Source: Spirochaetales bacterium (GTDB lineage Bacteria; Spirochaetota; Spirochaetia; Treponematales; Treponemataceae). From it: DNA of 64,000 nt. This document shows, piece after piece, positions 26,112 to 34,603 of this stretch. The number at the start of each line of letters is the position of its first letter. Position 1 is the stretch's first letter. The stretch covers positions 1 to 64,000 of the forward strand of contig JAQXNX010000024.1 in NCBI GenBank assembly GCA_029098225.1. Direction: 5' to 3'. The position numbers and the translations under genes were made by a program. The notes under the pieces are model-generated. The model ran no database searches. It saw only the letters and a list, made by a program, of their open reading frames with translations, and had not been told where the DNA came from.

Positions 26112-27203
26112 ATGGAAAGTTACGGAAAACTCCTAAAAGATGCACGTGAAGCAAAAAATCTTGATTTAGAAAAAGTAGCAAGAGAAATCTCAATAGAACG
26201 ACGCTATCTTGAAGGTCTTGAAGCAGAAGAAAGCGGTGTTTTTCCTGGCGAAGCATATATGGTCGGCTTCTTAAAGAATTATGCAACTTATCTGGAACTT
26301 GATAGTGATTTTTTGTTGAAGCTTTATCATAACAAACAGATTCAGGAAGCGCCTTTACCCGAAGGCTTATATGAAAATTACCGGAAGAAAAGTTTCCTGC
26401 CTATAGTAATTATTTCTTCAGTTGCTGTCGCATGTGTAATTATTGTTGTTTCAATTCTTCTTATTATAAAAAATAAGAAAGTTACAGATGATGAAGTTAT
26501 TGTTTCAAGCAAATCAAAGAATAAGCAGTATGAATTAACCGATCAGAAATTTATGAAGAGGGTTTATAAAGGCGACCAGTTATTTATTCCTAACGGAACA
26601 GATAATAAAGTTATTTTAACAGTCCGTAACACACTTTCTTCTTTTGGAATAGATACTCCAACTGGAATTTATTATGTAGAGCTTGCTGAAGAAGCCGAAC
26701 TTGATATAAACGGCGATAATATTTCTGATATGATTATTTACGTTTCTGATATTTCTCCAACCGATGAAACAAGAGGTGCAGAAGTCAGTATTTTAATGCG
26801 ACAGGGTATGTCTGTTGTTGCTGCTACAGTTTCTGACGAAGATATTCCTCTTGAATCAGAAATAAAGACAACTCATCCTCAGATTGTAATTCTTGAAGAT
26901 AACCGCGCATATCCGTTTACAATTAATGCAAGTTTCCGTGGACCATGTCTGTTCCGCGATAAAGTAGATAGGGCTGATTCTGTAGAAACATATTTTTCTA
27001 GCGGCGAAGTATTTACAGCAACACCTCATAACGGAATCCGATTATGGATTTCTAATAACAATGCAGTTAAGTTTTCAATCATCGCCGATTCACGGACTTA
27101 TGATTTAGATATTGGTGCAGCGGGTCAGGTGTTTGTAGAAGACATAAAGTGGATTCGCGATACTGACGGTAAATATAAGCTTGTGGTGATTGAACTTGAC
27201 TAA
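26112..27203 (+). CDS. RodZ-like helix-turn-helix membrane protein
   Basis: The 363-residue protein begins with an HTH_25 domain (GKLLKDAREAKNLDLEKVAREI...Y-L-E-G-L-E, about 5-75), followed by one membrane helix (about 95-119) and a periplasmic region with a late beta-rich segment. This is the RodZ layout; RodZ binds MreB and shapes the cell. The periplasmic part is longer than in E. coli and only weakly resembles DUF4115. Its end overlaps the rimO start by 14 nt, so the two are coupled. A role in cell shape is inferred from domain order. Confidence 0.72.
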   Translation: MESYGKLLKDAREAKNLDLEKVAREISIERRYLEGLEAEESGVFPGEAYMVGFLKNYATYLELDSDFLLKLYHNKQIQEAPLPEGLYENYRKKSFLPIVIISSVAVACVIIVVSILLIIKNKKVTDDEVIVSSKSKNKQYELTDQKFMKRVYKGDQLFIPNGTDNKVILTVRNTLSSFGIDTPTGIYYVELAEEAELDINGDNISDMIIYVSDISPTDETRGAEVSILMRQGMSVVAATVSDEDIPLESEIKTTHPQIVILEDNRAYPFTINASFRGPCLFRDKVDRADSVETYFSSGEVFTATPHNGIRLWISNNNAVKFSIIADSRTYDLDIGAAGQVFVEDIKWIRDTDGKYKLVVIELD

Positions 27204-28644
27204 ATTTTTTATAGATCAGCACGGTTGTGCAAAAAATCAAACCGATGGGGAACTTCTTGTCGGTTTTCTTGTAAAAAACGGTTTTTCACTTACATTAAAT
27301 CCTGAGGAAGCAGATGTAATTCTTATAAATTCCTGTGGATTTATTGAATCAGCAAAAAAAGAATCAATTGATGCAGTTTATGATATTCATAAGGCTTATC
27401 CTGCGGCAAAAATAATTATGACAGGCTGTCTTGCTGAACGTTATGCTTCTGAGCTTTTAGAAAATATGAACGAGCTGGACGGCGTTTTTGGAAACGGAAA
27501 TCTTTCTAAAATTGTTGAATTCATGAACAAAATAAAAAAGGGAGAACGCAGCGAAGGAGTTTTTTCTCAGAATGGAGTTTGCTGTGGAGATAGACCTGTT
27601 TTATTTAATTATCCGGGCTCTGCGTTTGTAAAAATTACGGAAGGCTGTTCAAATCACTGTTCATTCTGTGCAATTCCTTTAATCCGTGGAGAATTAAGAA
27701 GCCGCCCTATGAACGATATTATTTCTGAGATTCAGGCACTTATTAATGACGGAATTTATGAAATAAATCTTATTGGTCAGGATCTGGCTGCTTATGGAAC
27801 AGAAGCTGGTTTTATTTCTGAAGGCTCAAATTCAGCAGCCGGCGTTACCATAGCTTCCGGCAAAACCACCGAAGCTTCTCCGCTTTCAATTCTTCTTTCT
27901 AAAATTTCAGATTTAAAAGGTGATTTTTTAATCAGGCTTTTATATATTCACCCGGATCATTTTAATACAGATATTCTTCCAGTCATAAAAAACGATTCGC
28001 GTTTTGCAAGATATTTTGATATTCCATTCCAGAGCGGCGATGATAAAATCATTCTTGCTATGAACCGTGTTGGTTCTTCGGAAGAATATATCAGGCTTAT
28101 AGAAAAAATCAGGGAAGTTCTTCCAGATGCAGTTATCCGCACAACTTTCCTTACCGGCTTTCCTGGAGAAACAGAAGAAAATGCAAAAAATACTCAGGAT
28201 TTTCTTTGTAAAATTAAACCAGACTGGTCCGGAACTTTTTCATACAGTCGCGAAGAAGACACTCCAGCCTATAGCTTTAAACATAAAGTTCCGGAAGCCA
28301 AAGCTGCTAAACGCGCAGAAAAGCTTCAGAAAATACAGCAGAAAATTTCAGAAGAAAAATTAAATTCCTATATCGGGCAGCAAGTTAATGTGCTTATAGA
28401 AGAGGTAATTGAAAGCGGGCAGGAAGGTCTTGCAATTGGAAGAGCGTGGTTCCAGGCTCCGGATGTAGATGGAAACATAGTTGTCCGCTATGACCTTGAT
28501 GAAGAAGCACATGTACAGGCTGTAAAAGCCGGGAATATTGTAAAAGCTCGTATAATTGCCTGTACAGGAATAGATTTAGATGCTGGTTTTGAAAAACTTA
28601 TTAGAAAAAATATAAATAATTTTTCCCGCAAATTCATTTTTTAG
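27190..28644 (+). CDS. rimO: Ribosomal protein S12 methylthiotransferase RimO
   Basis: A radical-SAM enzyme that methylthiolates an aspartate of ribosomal protein S12. The 484-residue protein has the N-terminal cluster Cys residues (HGCAKNQ, NSCGF, TGCLAERY), the radical-SAM motif CSNHCSFC, and a C-terminal TRAM-like domain. The likely start is TTG at 27190 or 27196 within the rodZ-like gene. A loop of about 27 residues (about 203-230, EAGFISEGSNSAAGVTIASG) interrupts the usual YGxE...LL segment; its DNA contains GCCGG/CCGGC and GCTTC/GAAGC inverted pairs, so it may be a palindromic insertion that kept the frame. Confidence 0.9.
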   Translation: MNLTKFFIDQHGCAKNQTDGELLVGFLVKNGFSLTLNPEEADVILINSCGFIESAKKESIDAVYDIHKAYPAAKIIMTGCLAERYASELLENMNELDGVFGNGNLSKIVEFMNKIKKGERSEGVFSQNGVCCGDRPVLFNYPGSAFVKITEGCSNHCSFCAIPLIRGELRSRPMNDIISEIQALINDGIYEINLIGQDLAAYGTEAGFISEGSNSAAGVTIASGKTTEASPLSILLSKISDLKGDFLIRLLYIHPDHFNTDILPVIKNDSRFARYFDIPFQSGDDKIILAMNRVGSSEEYIRLIEKIREVLPDAVIRTTFLTGFPGETEENAKNTQDFLCKIKPDWSGTFSYSREEDTPAYSFKHKVPEAKAAKRAEKLQKIQQKISEEKLNSYIGQQVNVLIEEVIESGQEGLAIGRAWFQAPDVDGNIVVRYDLDEEAHVQAVKAGNIVKARIIACTGIDLDAGFEKLIRKNINNFSRKFIF

Positions 28645-28646
28645 TG

Positions 28647-28652
28647 TATAAT
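28647..28652 (+). promoter_or_regulatory. Candidate -10 box for the sugar-sensor diguanylate cyclase
   Basis: TATAAT preceded directly by TG lies 8 nt before the ATG at 28661, placing the likely transcript start within 2 nt of the start codon. No good -35 and no ribosome-binding site are seen. Confidence 0.4.
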
Positions 28653-28660
28653 ACTATGTA

Positions 28661-30598
28661 ATGAAAACAATAGCAGTTTTAGTTCCTTCTTTTTCTACAG
28701 AATACTGTCTTAATATTCTTGATGGAATAGCAGATTATTTTCGTGGAAAAGATGTAAAAATTATATTAGCACAAACAAAGGTTCCGCATGATATTACAAG
28801 TATGTATAACTATCAGTTCTGGACATCAGCTGAATATCTTTTGTCCGACGATATTGATGCATATATAGTTTTATCTTGTGTCTATACGACTCTTATGCCG
28901 GCAGCAGACTTTGAAGCCTATGTAAAACGTCTTGCGCCTAAGCCAGTTATTTCTGTTTCTGTTGAGCTTCCTCTTGAAAATTCTTATACAATAATGGCTG
29001 ACTGTAATTCTTCGTATAATGAAATTATTTCTCATTTAAAAAATAAGCATGGCTGCAAAAAGATAGCTTTCTTTTCTGCTAATAAGGTAGATTCATTAGA
29101 TGGAAAATTACGTTTTAAAGCTTATCAGAATGCATTAAAGCAGAATGGCCTTAAATATGATAAAAATCTTGTTTTTGACGGAACTTATACAAACTTTTTT
29201 GCACATGATTTAATTAAAGAAAAAATCAAATCAAAAGCCGATTTGAATTTTGATGCAATGGTTTGTGTAAACGACATGACAGCAATTGGTGTTTTAAGTG
29301 CATTTAATGAGCTTGGAATTAAAGTACCAGATGATGTTAAACTTACCGGTTTTGATGATGCAATTGTAGCTTCTCTTTCTGAACCGACTCTTACAACTAT
29401 TAATCAGAATATTTATGCGCAGGGCCAGGCTGCTGCAGATGTGGCGCTTGCAGTTGTTCAGGGAAGAAAAGTTCCAAAAACTGTAAGTGTTGATTTATAT
29501 ACAAAATTCCGACAGTCTTGTGGCTGTGTAGAAAAAGGTGATGCAAGAAGAATTTATAAAACCTTTGAAGACGAAACAAAATATGAAGGAATTGAAGTTA
29601 ATGACGGAACCTTCCAGTTTATTGATAATCTGAAGGAAAAAGCAAATATTCTTACATTACTGGATACTGTAGGAAATGCGAATACATTAAAGCAGTATTT
29701 CTTCCAGTTAAAATATATTACGCGAGAATGTGAACTTTCTTCTGTGTATCTTCAGTTGTTCCCGACACCTATTCTGGTAGACGAAACCGACGATTTTATT
29801 CTTCCAGATAAAATGGAACTTTATATGTATTATAATGAGGAACAGAATTCTGAGGTTTATCGTCCGGAAGTATTTTATAATCCGCATGAAAAGATTTTTT
29901 CTTCCAGAAGTATAAAAAATTCTTCGGGAATTTATATGCTTCAGCCAATTTTCCATGGACAGACTCATTATGGATTTATGTTTTGCAAGCTGAATCAGAA
30001 TAAGTTTGCTGATTATGAAGTTTATTTAAAGATTCTTATTCATTCAATTTCTAATGCTGCAGAGTATAGTGCAAAAATTGCTGAGCAGCAGAGTCTTGAG
30101 TCTGATAATATAAATCTTGCATTAATGGCGCGTACTGATGAACTTACCGAAGTTTTAAACAGACGTGGATTTTTTGAAAGTGGTCAGGCTGTTATAGACT
30201 TAATGCAGGAAACCGATGGAAACGCTATTGTATTTTTTGCAGATCTTGACGGCTTAAAGCAGATAAACGACAAGTACGGCCACGATGCCGGCGATCTTGC
30301 TATTAAGGTTCAGGCCCAGACGTTTAAAAAAGTTTTTGGAAAAAATGATGTAATTGGCCGAATTGGTGGAGATGAATTTGGAATAGTTGCGATTGGTGCA
30401 AAGCGCAATCAGCTGGATAAGATTCATCTTAAAATAGACATGTATAATCAGATTTTTTCAAAAGAAAATAAACTTCCTTTTGTTGTTTCTACAAGTATTG
30501 GTTATGCAGATTTGCAGAAATCCAGTGTATTAAGAAATCTTCTTTCTGAAGCAGATAAGATTTTGTATGAAGAAAAACAAAAGAAACACGGAAAATAA
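28661..30598 (+). CDS. LacI-type periplasmic-binding-like sensor fused to a GGDEF diguanylate cyclase
   Basis: Probably makes cyclic di-GMP in response to a small molecule. Residues 1-290 follow the LacI/sugar-binding fold (IAVLVPSFSTEYCLNILDGIADYF at the start, CVNDMTAIGVLSAFNELGIKVPDD, GFDDAIVASLSEPTLTTI), but without the usual DNA-binding helix-turn-helix and without a signal peptide, so the sensor is cytoplasmic. A middle region (about 300-480) may be GAF-like. The C-terminal GGDEF domain starts at LTEVLNRRGF and has an intact IGGDEFG motif near 568-574, with no obvious inhibitory RxxD directly before it. The helicase gene begins 2 nt after its stop with GTG. Confidence 0.86.
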   Translation: MKTIAVLVPSFSTEYCLNILDGIADYFRGKDVKIILAQTKVPHDITSMYNYQFWTSAEYLLSDDIDAYIVLSCVYTTLMPAADFEAYVKRLAPKPVISVSVELPLENSYTIMADCNSSYNEIISHLKNKHGCKKIAFFSANKVDSLDGKLRFKAYQNALKQNGLKYDKNLVFDGTYTNFFAHDLIKEKIKSKADLNFDAMVCVNDMTAIGVLSAFNELGIKVPDDVKLTGFDDAIVASLSEPTLTTINQNIYAQGQAAADVALAVVQGRKVPKTVSVDLYTKFRQSCGCVEKGDARRIYKTFEDETKYEGIEVNDGTFQFIDNLKEKANILTLLDTVGNANTLKQYFFQLKYITRECELSSVYLQLFPTPILVDETDDFILPDKMELYMYYNEEQNSEVYRPEVFYNPHEKIFSSRSIKNSSGIYMLQPIFHGQTHYGFMFCKLNQNKFADYEVYLKILIHSISNAAEYSAKIAEQQSLESDNINLALMARTDELTEVLNRRGFFESGQAVIDLMQETDGNAIVFFADLDGLKQINDKYGHDAGDLAIKVQAQTFKKVFGKNDVIGRIGGDEFGIVAIGAKRNQLDKIHLKIDMYNQIFSKENKLPFVVSTSIGYADLQKSSVLRNLLSEADKILYEEKQKKHGK

Positions 30599-30600
30599 TT

Positions 30601-32928
30601 GTGGGTGCTGAATATCTTGACTCTCTGGATGAACAGCAGCGGGAAGCTGTAGTACATGAAGGCTCTCCGCTGCTTATTTTAGCCGGCGCCGGTTCTGGAA
30701 AAACTCGTGTCATAACAACAAAAATTGCTTATCTCATTAGAAATAAGGTAGTTGAACCCTGGAGAATTCTCGCCGTAACCTTTACAAAAAAAGCCGCAAA
30801 TGAAATGAAGGAGAGAATTTACAACTTTGAACCAAGAGAAGAAACTAATCAAGTTATGGCTAGAACCTTCCATTCTTTTGGTTCCTGGTTTTTGAGAAAG
30901 TTTTATGAATATTCATATTTAACAGAAAATTTTACAGTTTATGATGATGATGATTCTGCAACTCTTTTAAAACATTCAATTCCTTCTCTTTCTGCTAAAG
31001 AAGTAAAAGCTGCAGCAAAACAGATTGCCCTTGCTAAAGATTATGGCCTTTTACCGGAAGACGATTTAAGCGTAATTGAAAGTGATTTTGACTTAAATAC
31101 AATTTATGCGGAATACCAGAAAGCATTACGTGCAACAAGGAATGTTGACTTTGGCGATTTAATTATGCTCCCATATCTTATTTTAAAAGAAAATCAGAAT
31201 GTCAGGGATTATATTCATAATCGTTTTAAAGTAATTATGGTTGATGAGTATCAGGACTCAAATATTGCACAGTTCAATCTTCTTCAAGAGCTTGCAGGAA
31301 TTCAATATGGAAATAATTCTTATGTTTGTGTTGTAGGTGATGATGACCAGTCAATTTATAAATTCCGCGGTGCCGAAGTTCAGAATATCCTTAAGTTTCC
31401 GGAAAAATTTCCCGGAACACAAATTATAAAGCTTGAGCGTAATTATCGTTCAACTTCTCAGATCCTTAATGCGGCAAATCTTGTGATTAAAAAGAATTCT
31501 GATCGTCTTGATAAAACCTTAATTTCAGACAGGGGAGATGGAAAGCAGCCTGTACTTGTTTTCCTTCAGGATCAGGATTCGGAGCAGAGACTCGTTTCTG
31601 ATTTAATTGAACAGTCTTTAGAATCTGTAGAAATGGAAGCTTCTTATTCAGACTGGGCAATTTTATTCAGGACAAATGCACAGGCTACAGGTTTTGAAAA
31701 GGAATTTATACGAAGAAAAATTCCATATAAGATTTTTGGAAGCTTAAAATTATATGAACGTGCAGAAATCAAAGATGTAATTGCTTATCTTTCTTTGTTT
31801 CAAAATCACAGCGATGTAATTGCATTCAGAAGAATTGTAAATAAGCCTGCCCGCTCGCTTGGAATAAAAACTCAGGAAGAGATTCTTTTAAAGTCTCTTG
31901 TAAGCATAGCAGAAGAAAAACCAGAAGATGAAAATGGTGAGCCTGTAGAAAATGTTTTTTATAAAGACTTTTTTGAGGTTATGCGCGAAATGCTTGCAGC
32001 TAAAGAGTTTTCAAAAAAGGCCGGAGAAGGAGCTGCTTCTTTTATAAATCTTTATGAAAATTTTGAAATATTTATTGAATCAGAAAAGCATCTTTCTGAT
32101 TTTATAAAGCTTGTTGTTGAACGTTCGGGAATACTTGAGTATTACAAAACAGGCGACAAAATTGAAGATACCCAGACAGAAGAATATCTTCAGAGTTTTA
32201 TAGACAGTGCTGTTCCGTATGATGGAAATCTTGAAGAACGGCCGCTGCGTGAACTTCTTACAGAATTCCTTGATTCTATAAATCTTGAACGTACTCTTGC
32301 CGAACAGGAAACTGATGAAAAAGATTATGTCACTCTTATGACTCTTCATAATACAAAGGGTCTGGAGTTTAATAATGTAGTTATTACCGGAGTAGAAGAG
32401 GGAGTCTTTCCACGCTTTGGAAAATCCGGAGCAGATTTAGAAGAAGAAAGACGCCTCTTTTATGTTGGAATTACTCGTGCAAAAAATCAGCTTTATGTAA
32501 CTTCTACGTCGCGCAGAGCTTTGTATGGTCACTGGGAATTTATGCAGCCAAGCCAGTTCTTGCGTGATGTTCTGCCGGCCTTTAAGGTTATTGGAAATAT
32601 TCCATTTGGCTTTGGAAGCGGAGAAGAAAATTCTTTTGCAAATAGATTCGGCGCAAGTTACAGCGGGTATGGAAACGGTTATAGAAACTCCGGCGGTTAC
32701 GGTAATTATTCTGGAAATGCACCTTCTGCTTCAGTAGAAAATGATCCTCTTCTTAAAAAATGGAAAAAAGGAACAAAAATATATCATGATGATTATGGCG
32801 AAGGCTGTGTAATAAAAAGCGGTTATAATGGCGCGGAATTTGTAATTAACGTTCAGTTTTTTACCGGCGAAGTTAAAAAGTTCTTGCCGGCATATCAAAG
32901 TGCAAAGCTGACAATAATTCGTGAGTAA
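30601..32928 (+). CDS. UvrD/PcrA-type superfamily 1 DNA helicase
   Basis: An ATP-dependent 3'-5' helicase for repair and removal of proteins from DNA. The 775-residue protein begins at a GTG 2 nt after the preceding gene. Motifs: Q-R-E-A, Walker A AGAGSGKTRV (about 28-37), VDEYQDSN (motif II), GDDDQSIYKFRGA (motif III), YRS, and LMTLHNTKGLEF with VGITRA (V and VI). A Gly/Asn/Tyr-rich linker (about 700-725) precedes the C-terminal Tudor-like domain (KKGTKIYHDDYGEG...V-I), which is typical of PcrA. The last codons lie in the arm of an inverted repeat. Confidence 0.9.
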   Translation: MGAEYLDSLDEQQREAVVHEGSPLLILAGAGSGKTRVITTKIAYLIRNKVVEPWRILAVTFTKKAANEMKERIYNFEPREETNQVMARTFHSFGSWFLRKFYEYSYLTENFTVYDDDDSATLLKHSIPSLSAKEVKAAAKQIALAKDYGLLPEDDLSVIESDFDLNTIYAEYQKALRATRNVDFGDLIMLPYLILKENQNVRDYIHNRFKVIMVDEYQDSNIAQFNLLQELAGIQYGNNSYVCVVGDDDQSIYKFRGAEVQNILKFPEKFPGTQIIKLERNYRSTSQILNAANLVIKKNSDRLDKTLISDRGDGKQPVLVFLQDQDSEQRLVSDLIEQSLESVEMEASYSDWAILFRTNAQATGFEKEFIRRKIPYKIFGSLKLYERAEIKDVIAYLSLFQNHSDVIAFRRIVNKPARSLGIKTQEEILLKSLVSIAEEKPEDENGEPVENVFYKDFFEVMREMLAAKEFSKKAGEGAASFINLYENFEIFIESEKHLSDFIKLVVERSGILEYYKTGDKIEDTQTEEYLQSFIDSAVPYDGNLEERPLRELLTEFLDSINLERTLAEQETDEKDYVTLMTLHNTKGLEFNNVVITGVEEGVFPRFGKSGADLEEERRLFYVGITRAKNQLYVTSTSRRALYGHWEFMQPSQFLRDVLPAFKVIGNIPFGFGSGEENSFANRFGASYSGYGNGYRNSGGYGNYSGNAPSASVENDPLLKKWKKGTKIYHDDYGEGCVIKSGYNGAEFVINVQFFTGEVKKFLPAYQSAKLTIIRE

Positions 32929-33083
32929 ATGCATTTACAGAAAATAGTTATATAAGTGAGAAAAGAAACAGGGGGTGCGTCTGGTGGATTTATAAACGAA
33001 GATGAATAAATCCACAGCCACACCCCCTGTTTCTTTTCTGCATGTATTTTCTTTTTCGTGAATGCATTTACACGAATTATTGT
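32911..33083. repeat. Large nested inverted repeat starting in the helicase 3' end
   Basis: An outer pair of arms (ACAATAATTCGTG at 32911-32923 and its complement at 33071-33083, both extended by TAAATGCATT-type sequence) encloses a second hairpin at 32959-33039 whose arms (AGAAAAGAAACAGGGGGTG and complement) pair almost perfectly over about 34 nt. The left outer arm includes the helicase stop codon. No gene is seen in it. The A-rich/T-rich ends of the inner stem could also support bidirectional termination. Confidence 0.7.
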
Positions 33084-33090
33084 GCCAGGT

Positions 33091-33125
33091 GCGAAAAGAA
33101 ACAGTGAGTGCGTCTGGTGGATAAA
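33091..33125 (+). repeat. Partial direct copy of the inner hairpin arm
   Basis: GAAAAGAAACAG...GTGCGTCTGGTGGAT repeats the left arm at 32960-32990 with two differences, but its complementary arm is missing. This suggests duplication followed by decay, or two elements of one family side by side. Together with flanking hairpins it fills the 310-nt gap between the helicase and the OmpA-like gene. Confidence 0.6.
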
Positions 33126-33136
33126 AAAATATGTTT

Positions 33137-33222
33137 AAAAAAAATCACACAGAGGTTCGTATTTCGCGAAGGTTCAGTTTTTTTTACCTGAGCGAAATGC
33201 GGTTCTCTGTGTGATTTTTTTT
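33137..33222. terminator. Bidirectional terminator between helicase and OmpA-like genes
   Basis: Arms of 18 nt (A-run plus TCACACAGAG, 33137-33154, and complement 33205-33222) pair perfectly and have T-runs at their 3' end on both strands. The interior shows a second pairing of ATTTCGC and GCGAAAT. It lies between convergent genes, as expected for a shared terminator. Confidence 0.75.
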
Positions 33223-33238
33223 AATGAAAGATTTTTTT

Positions 33239-34588
33239 CTATTCACGCTGAATGTATGTTGCTCTTGGCCTTGCAGTTATAACAACGCGGCGGTTTACAG
33301 CTCTTCCTTCTTCAGTGTCGTTTGTTGCAGCCGGGAAAACTCCACCGTAACCTTTATAGCTGAAGATTTTTTCATCAACTCCATTTTTAATAAGAGCATT
33401 CATAACTGCAATTGCACGATCAATAGAAAGATTTAACTGGCCAACCGGTTTTCCAACATCGGCAGTATGTCCTTCAACAAGAATTGTGTAGCCGTCATCC
33501 ATAAGAATCTTTTTCAGCTCTTCTGCTATTGCAGAAATTTTAGGCTGTTCAGAAGGTAAAAGAACGTCAGAGTCCGGATAAAAATTTAAATTAGCTATGA
33601 ATTGTATTCCTATATCACCATCAATAGGTGTTATATCTTTTGTTAAATCTGTGAAAAAGTATTTTTTTGCTTCGTTAAGTTTAACATAATAATTTGTGTC
33701 TTTTTCAGGAACTGCAATATCGTAAATTAAGTTTTTTTCGTCTAAAAGAATTACAACCTTTCCTTCCTGCAATAATTTTACATTTTCCGGAACGGTAAGG
33801 ATTTTCAGTGCGTCTGAACGTTTAATAATTGGATCAGTTCTGTTTCTTCCAAAAACCTTTGTTGCCCTTATATAAAGCGGATCGTAGCCTACGCGGTCTG
33901 CATAAAACGAAACGTCATCTGAATAATGATAGCCGACTTCTCCCGATTTTTTAATAACCTCTGGATTTACAAGATTCTTTTCATAAATAGGATTCATGTA
34001 TTCGTCCCAAATACTTGGAAATACACATGGATAAGTTTCGCTCTGAATGTATTCACCATGAATAGGAGAAATTCCTCTTGCATCAATTACAATTCCGGAA
34101 TAAGCACGCGAAGGAACAACTTCTATAGGCTTTTGCGGTGTATAAACAGTTTTATGCTTTACAAGATTACTGCAAAGTGAATTCAGGTTTATTTTATTTG
34201 TTGTATTCATGTATTTCATGTCTTTTGTAAATACATCTGGAGTTTTATAGCCTCCCATAATAAAATGGTAAACCTGATCAAGAGAAAGCTGATTTTCAAC
34301 AACAGAATCTCCAATAGATTTAGAAGAATCTACAAAAAGAATTAATAACGGCTGCTGGATTAAAGAAGGCATTTTTGTCTGAATCTGTGAAGAGGCTGTT
34401 TTTTTGCCTGAAGGTAATTGAATATTTGCAGCTTTTGTATCCAGTGAAATATTTGTAGAAAAATCTCTGGTAATCCAGTTAATGCTGCTGGTTGCTTCTA
34501 CAGTTTTTACAGTATTTTCCTGTGCAAAAAGTGAAAATTGAAGAGAAAATAAAATTCCAAAAGCCTTAAAAAAAGTTTTTAATTTCAT
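33239..34588 (-). CDS. OmpA-family outer-membrane or peptidoglycan-binding protein
   Basis: A 449-residue secreted protein with a signal peptide ending near FAQ (about residue 22). The first 330 residues are of unknown structure, probably beta-rich. The C-terminal OmpA-like domain (about 335-445) has FYPDSDVLLPSE, VEGHTADVG and LSIDRAIAVMNALIKNGVDEK...A-V-NRRVVI, the peptidoglycan-binding pattern. It lies 15 nt after the lytic transglycosylase gene, so the three minus-strand genes here probably form one envelope operon. Confidence 0.85.
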   Translation of the reverse strand: MKLKTFFKAFGILFSLQFSLFAQENTVKTVEATSSINWITRDFSTNISLDTKAANIQLPSGKKTASSQIQTKMPSLIQQPLLILFVDSSKSIGDSVVENQLSLDQVYHFIMGGYKTPDVFTKDMKYMNTTNKINLNSLCSNLVKHKTVYTPQKPIEVVPSRAYSGIVIDARGISPIHGEYIQSETYPCVFPSIWDEYMNPIYEKNLVNPEVIKKSGEVGYHYSDDVSFYADRVGYDPLYIRATKVFGRNRTDPIIKRSDALKILTVPENVKLLQEGKVVILLDEKNLIYDIAVPEKDTNYYVKLNEAKKYFFTDLTKDITPIDGDIGIQFIANLNFYPDSDVLLPSEQPKISAIAEELKKILMDDGYTILVEGHTADVGKPVGQLNLSIDRAIAVMNALIKNGVDEKIFSYKGYGGVFPAATNDTEEGRAVNRRVVITARPRATYIQRE

Positions 34589-34603
34589 ATATTGATATTC
34601 GGC

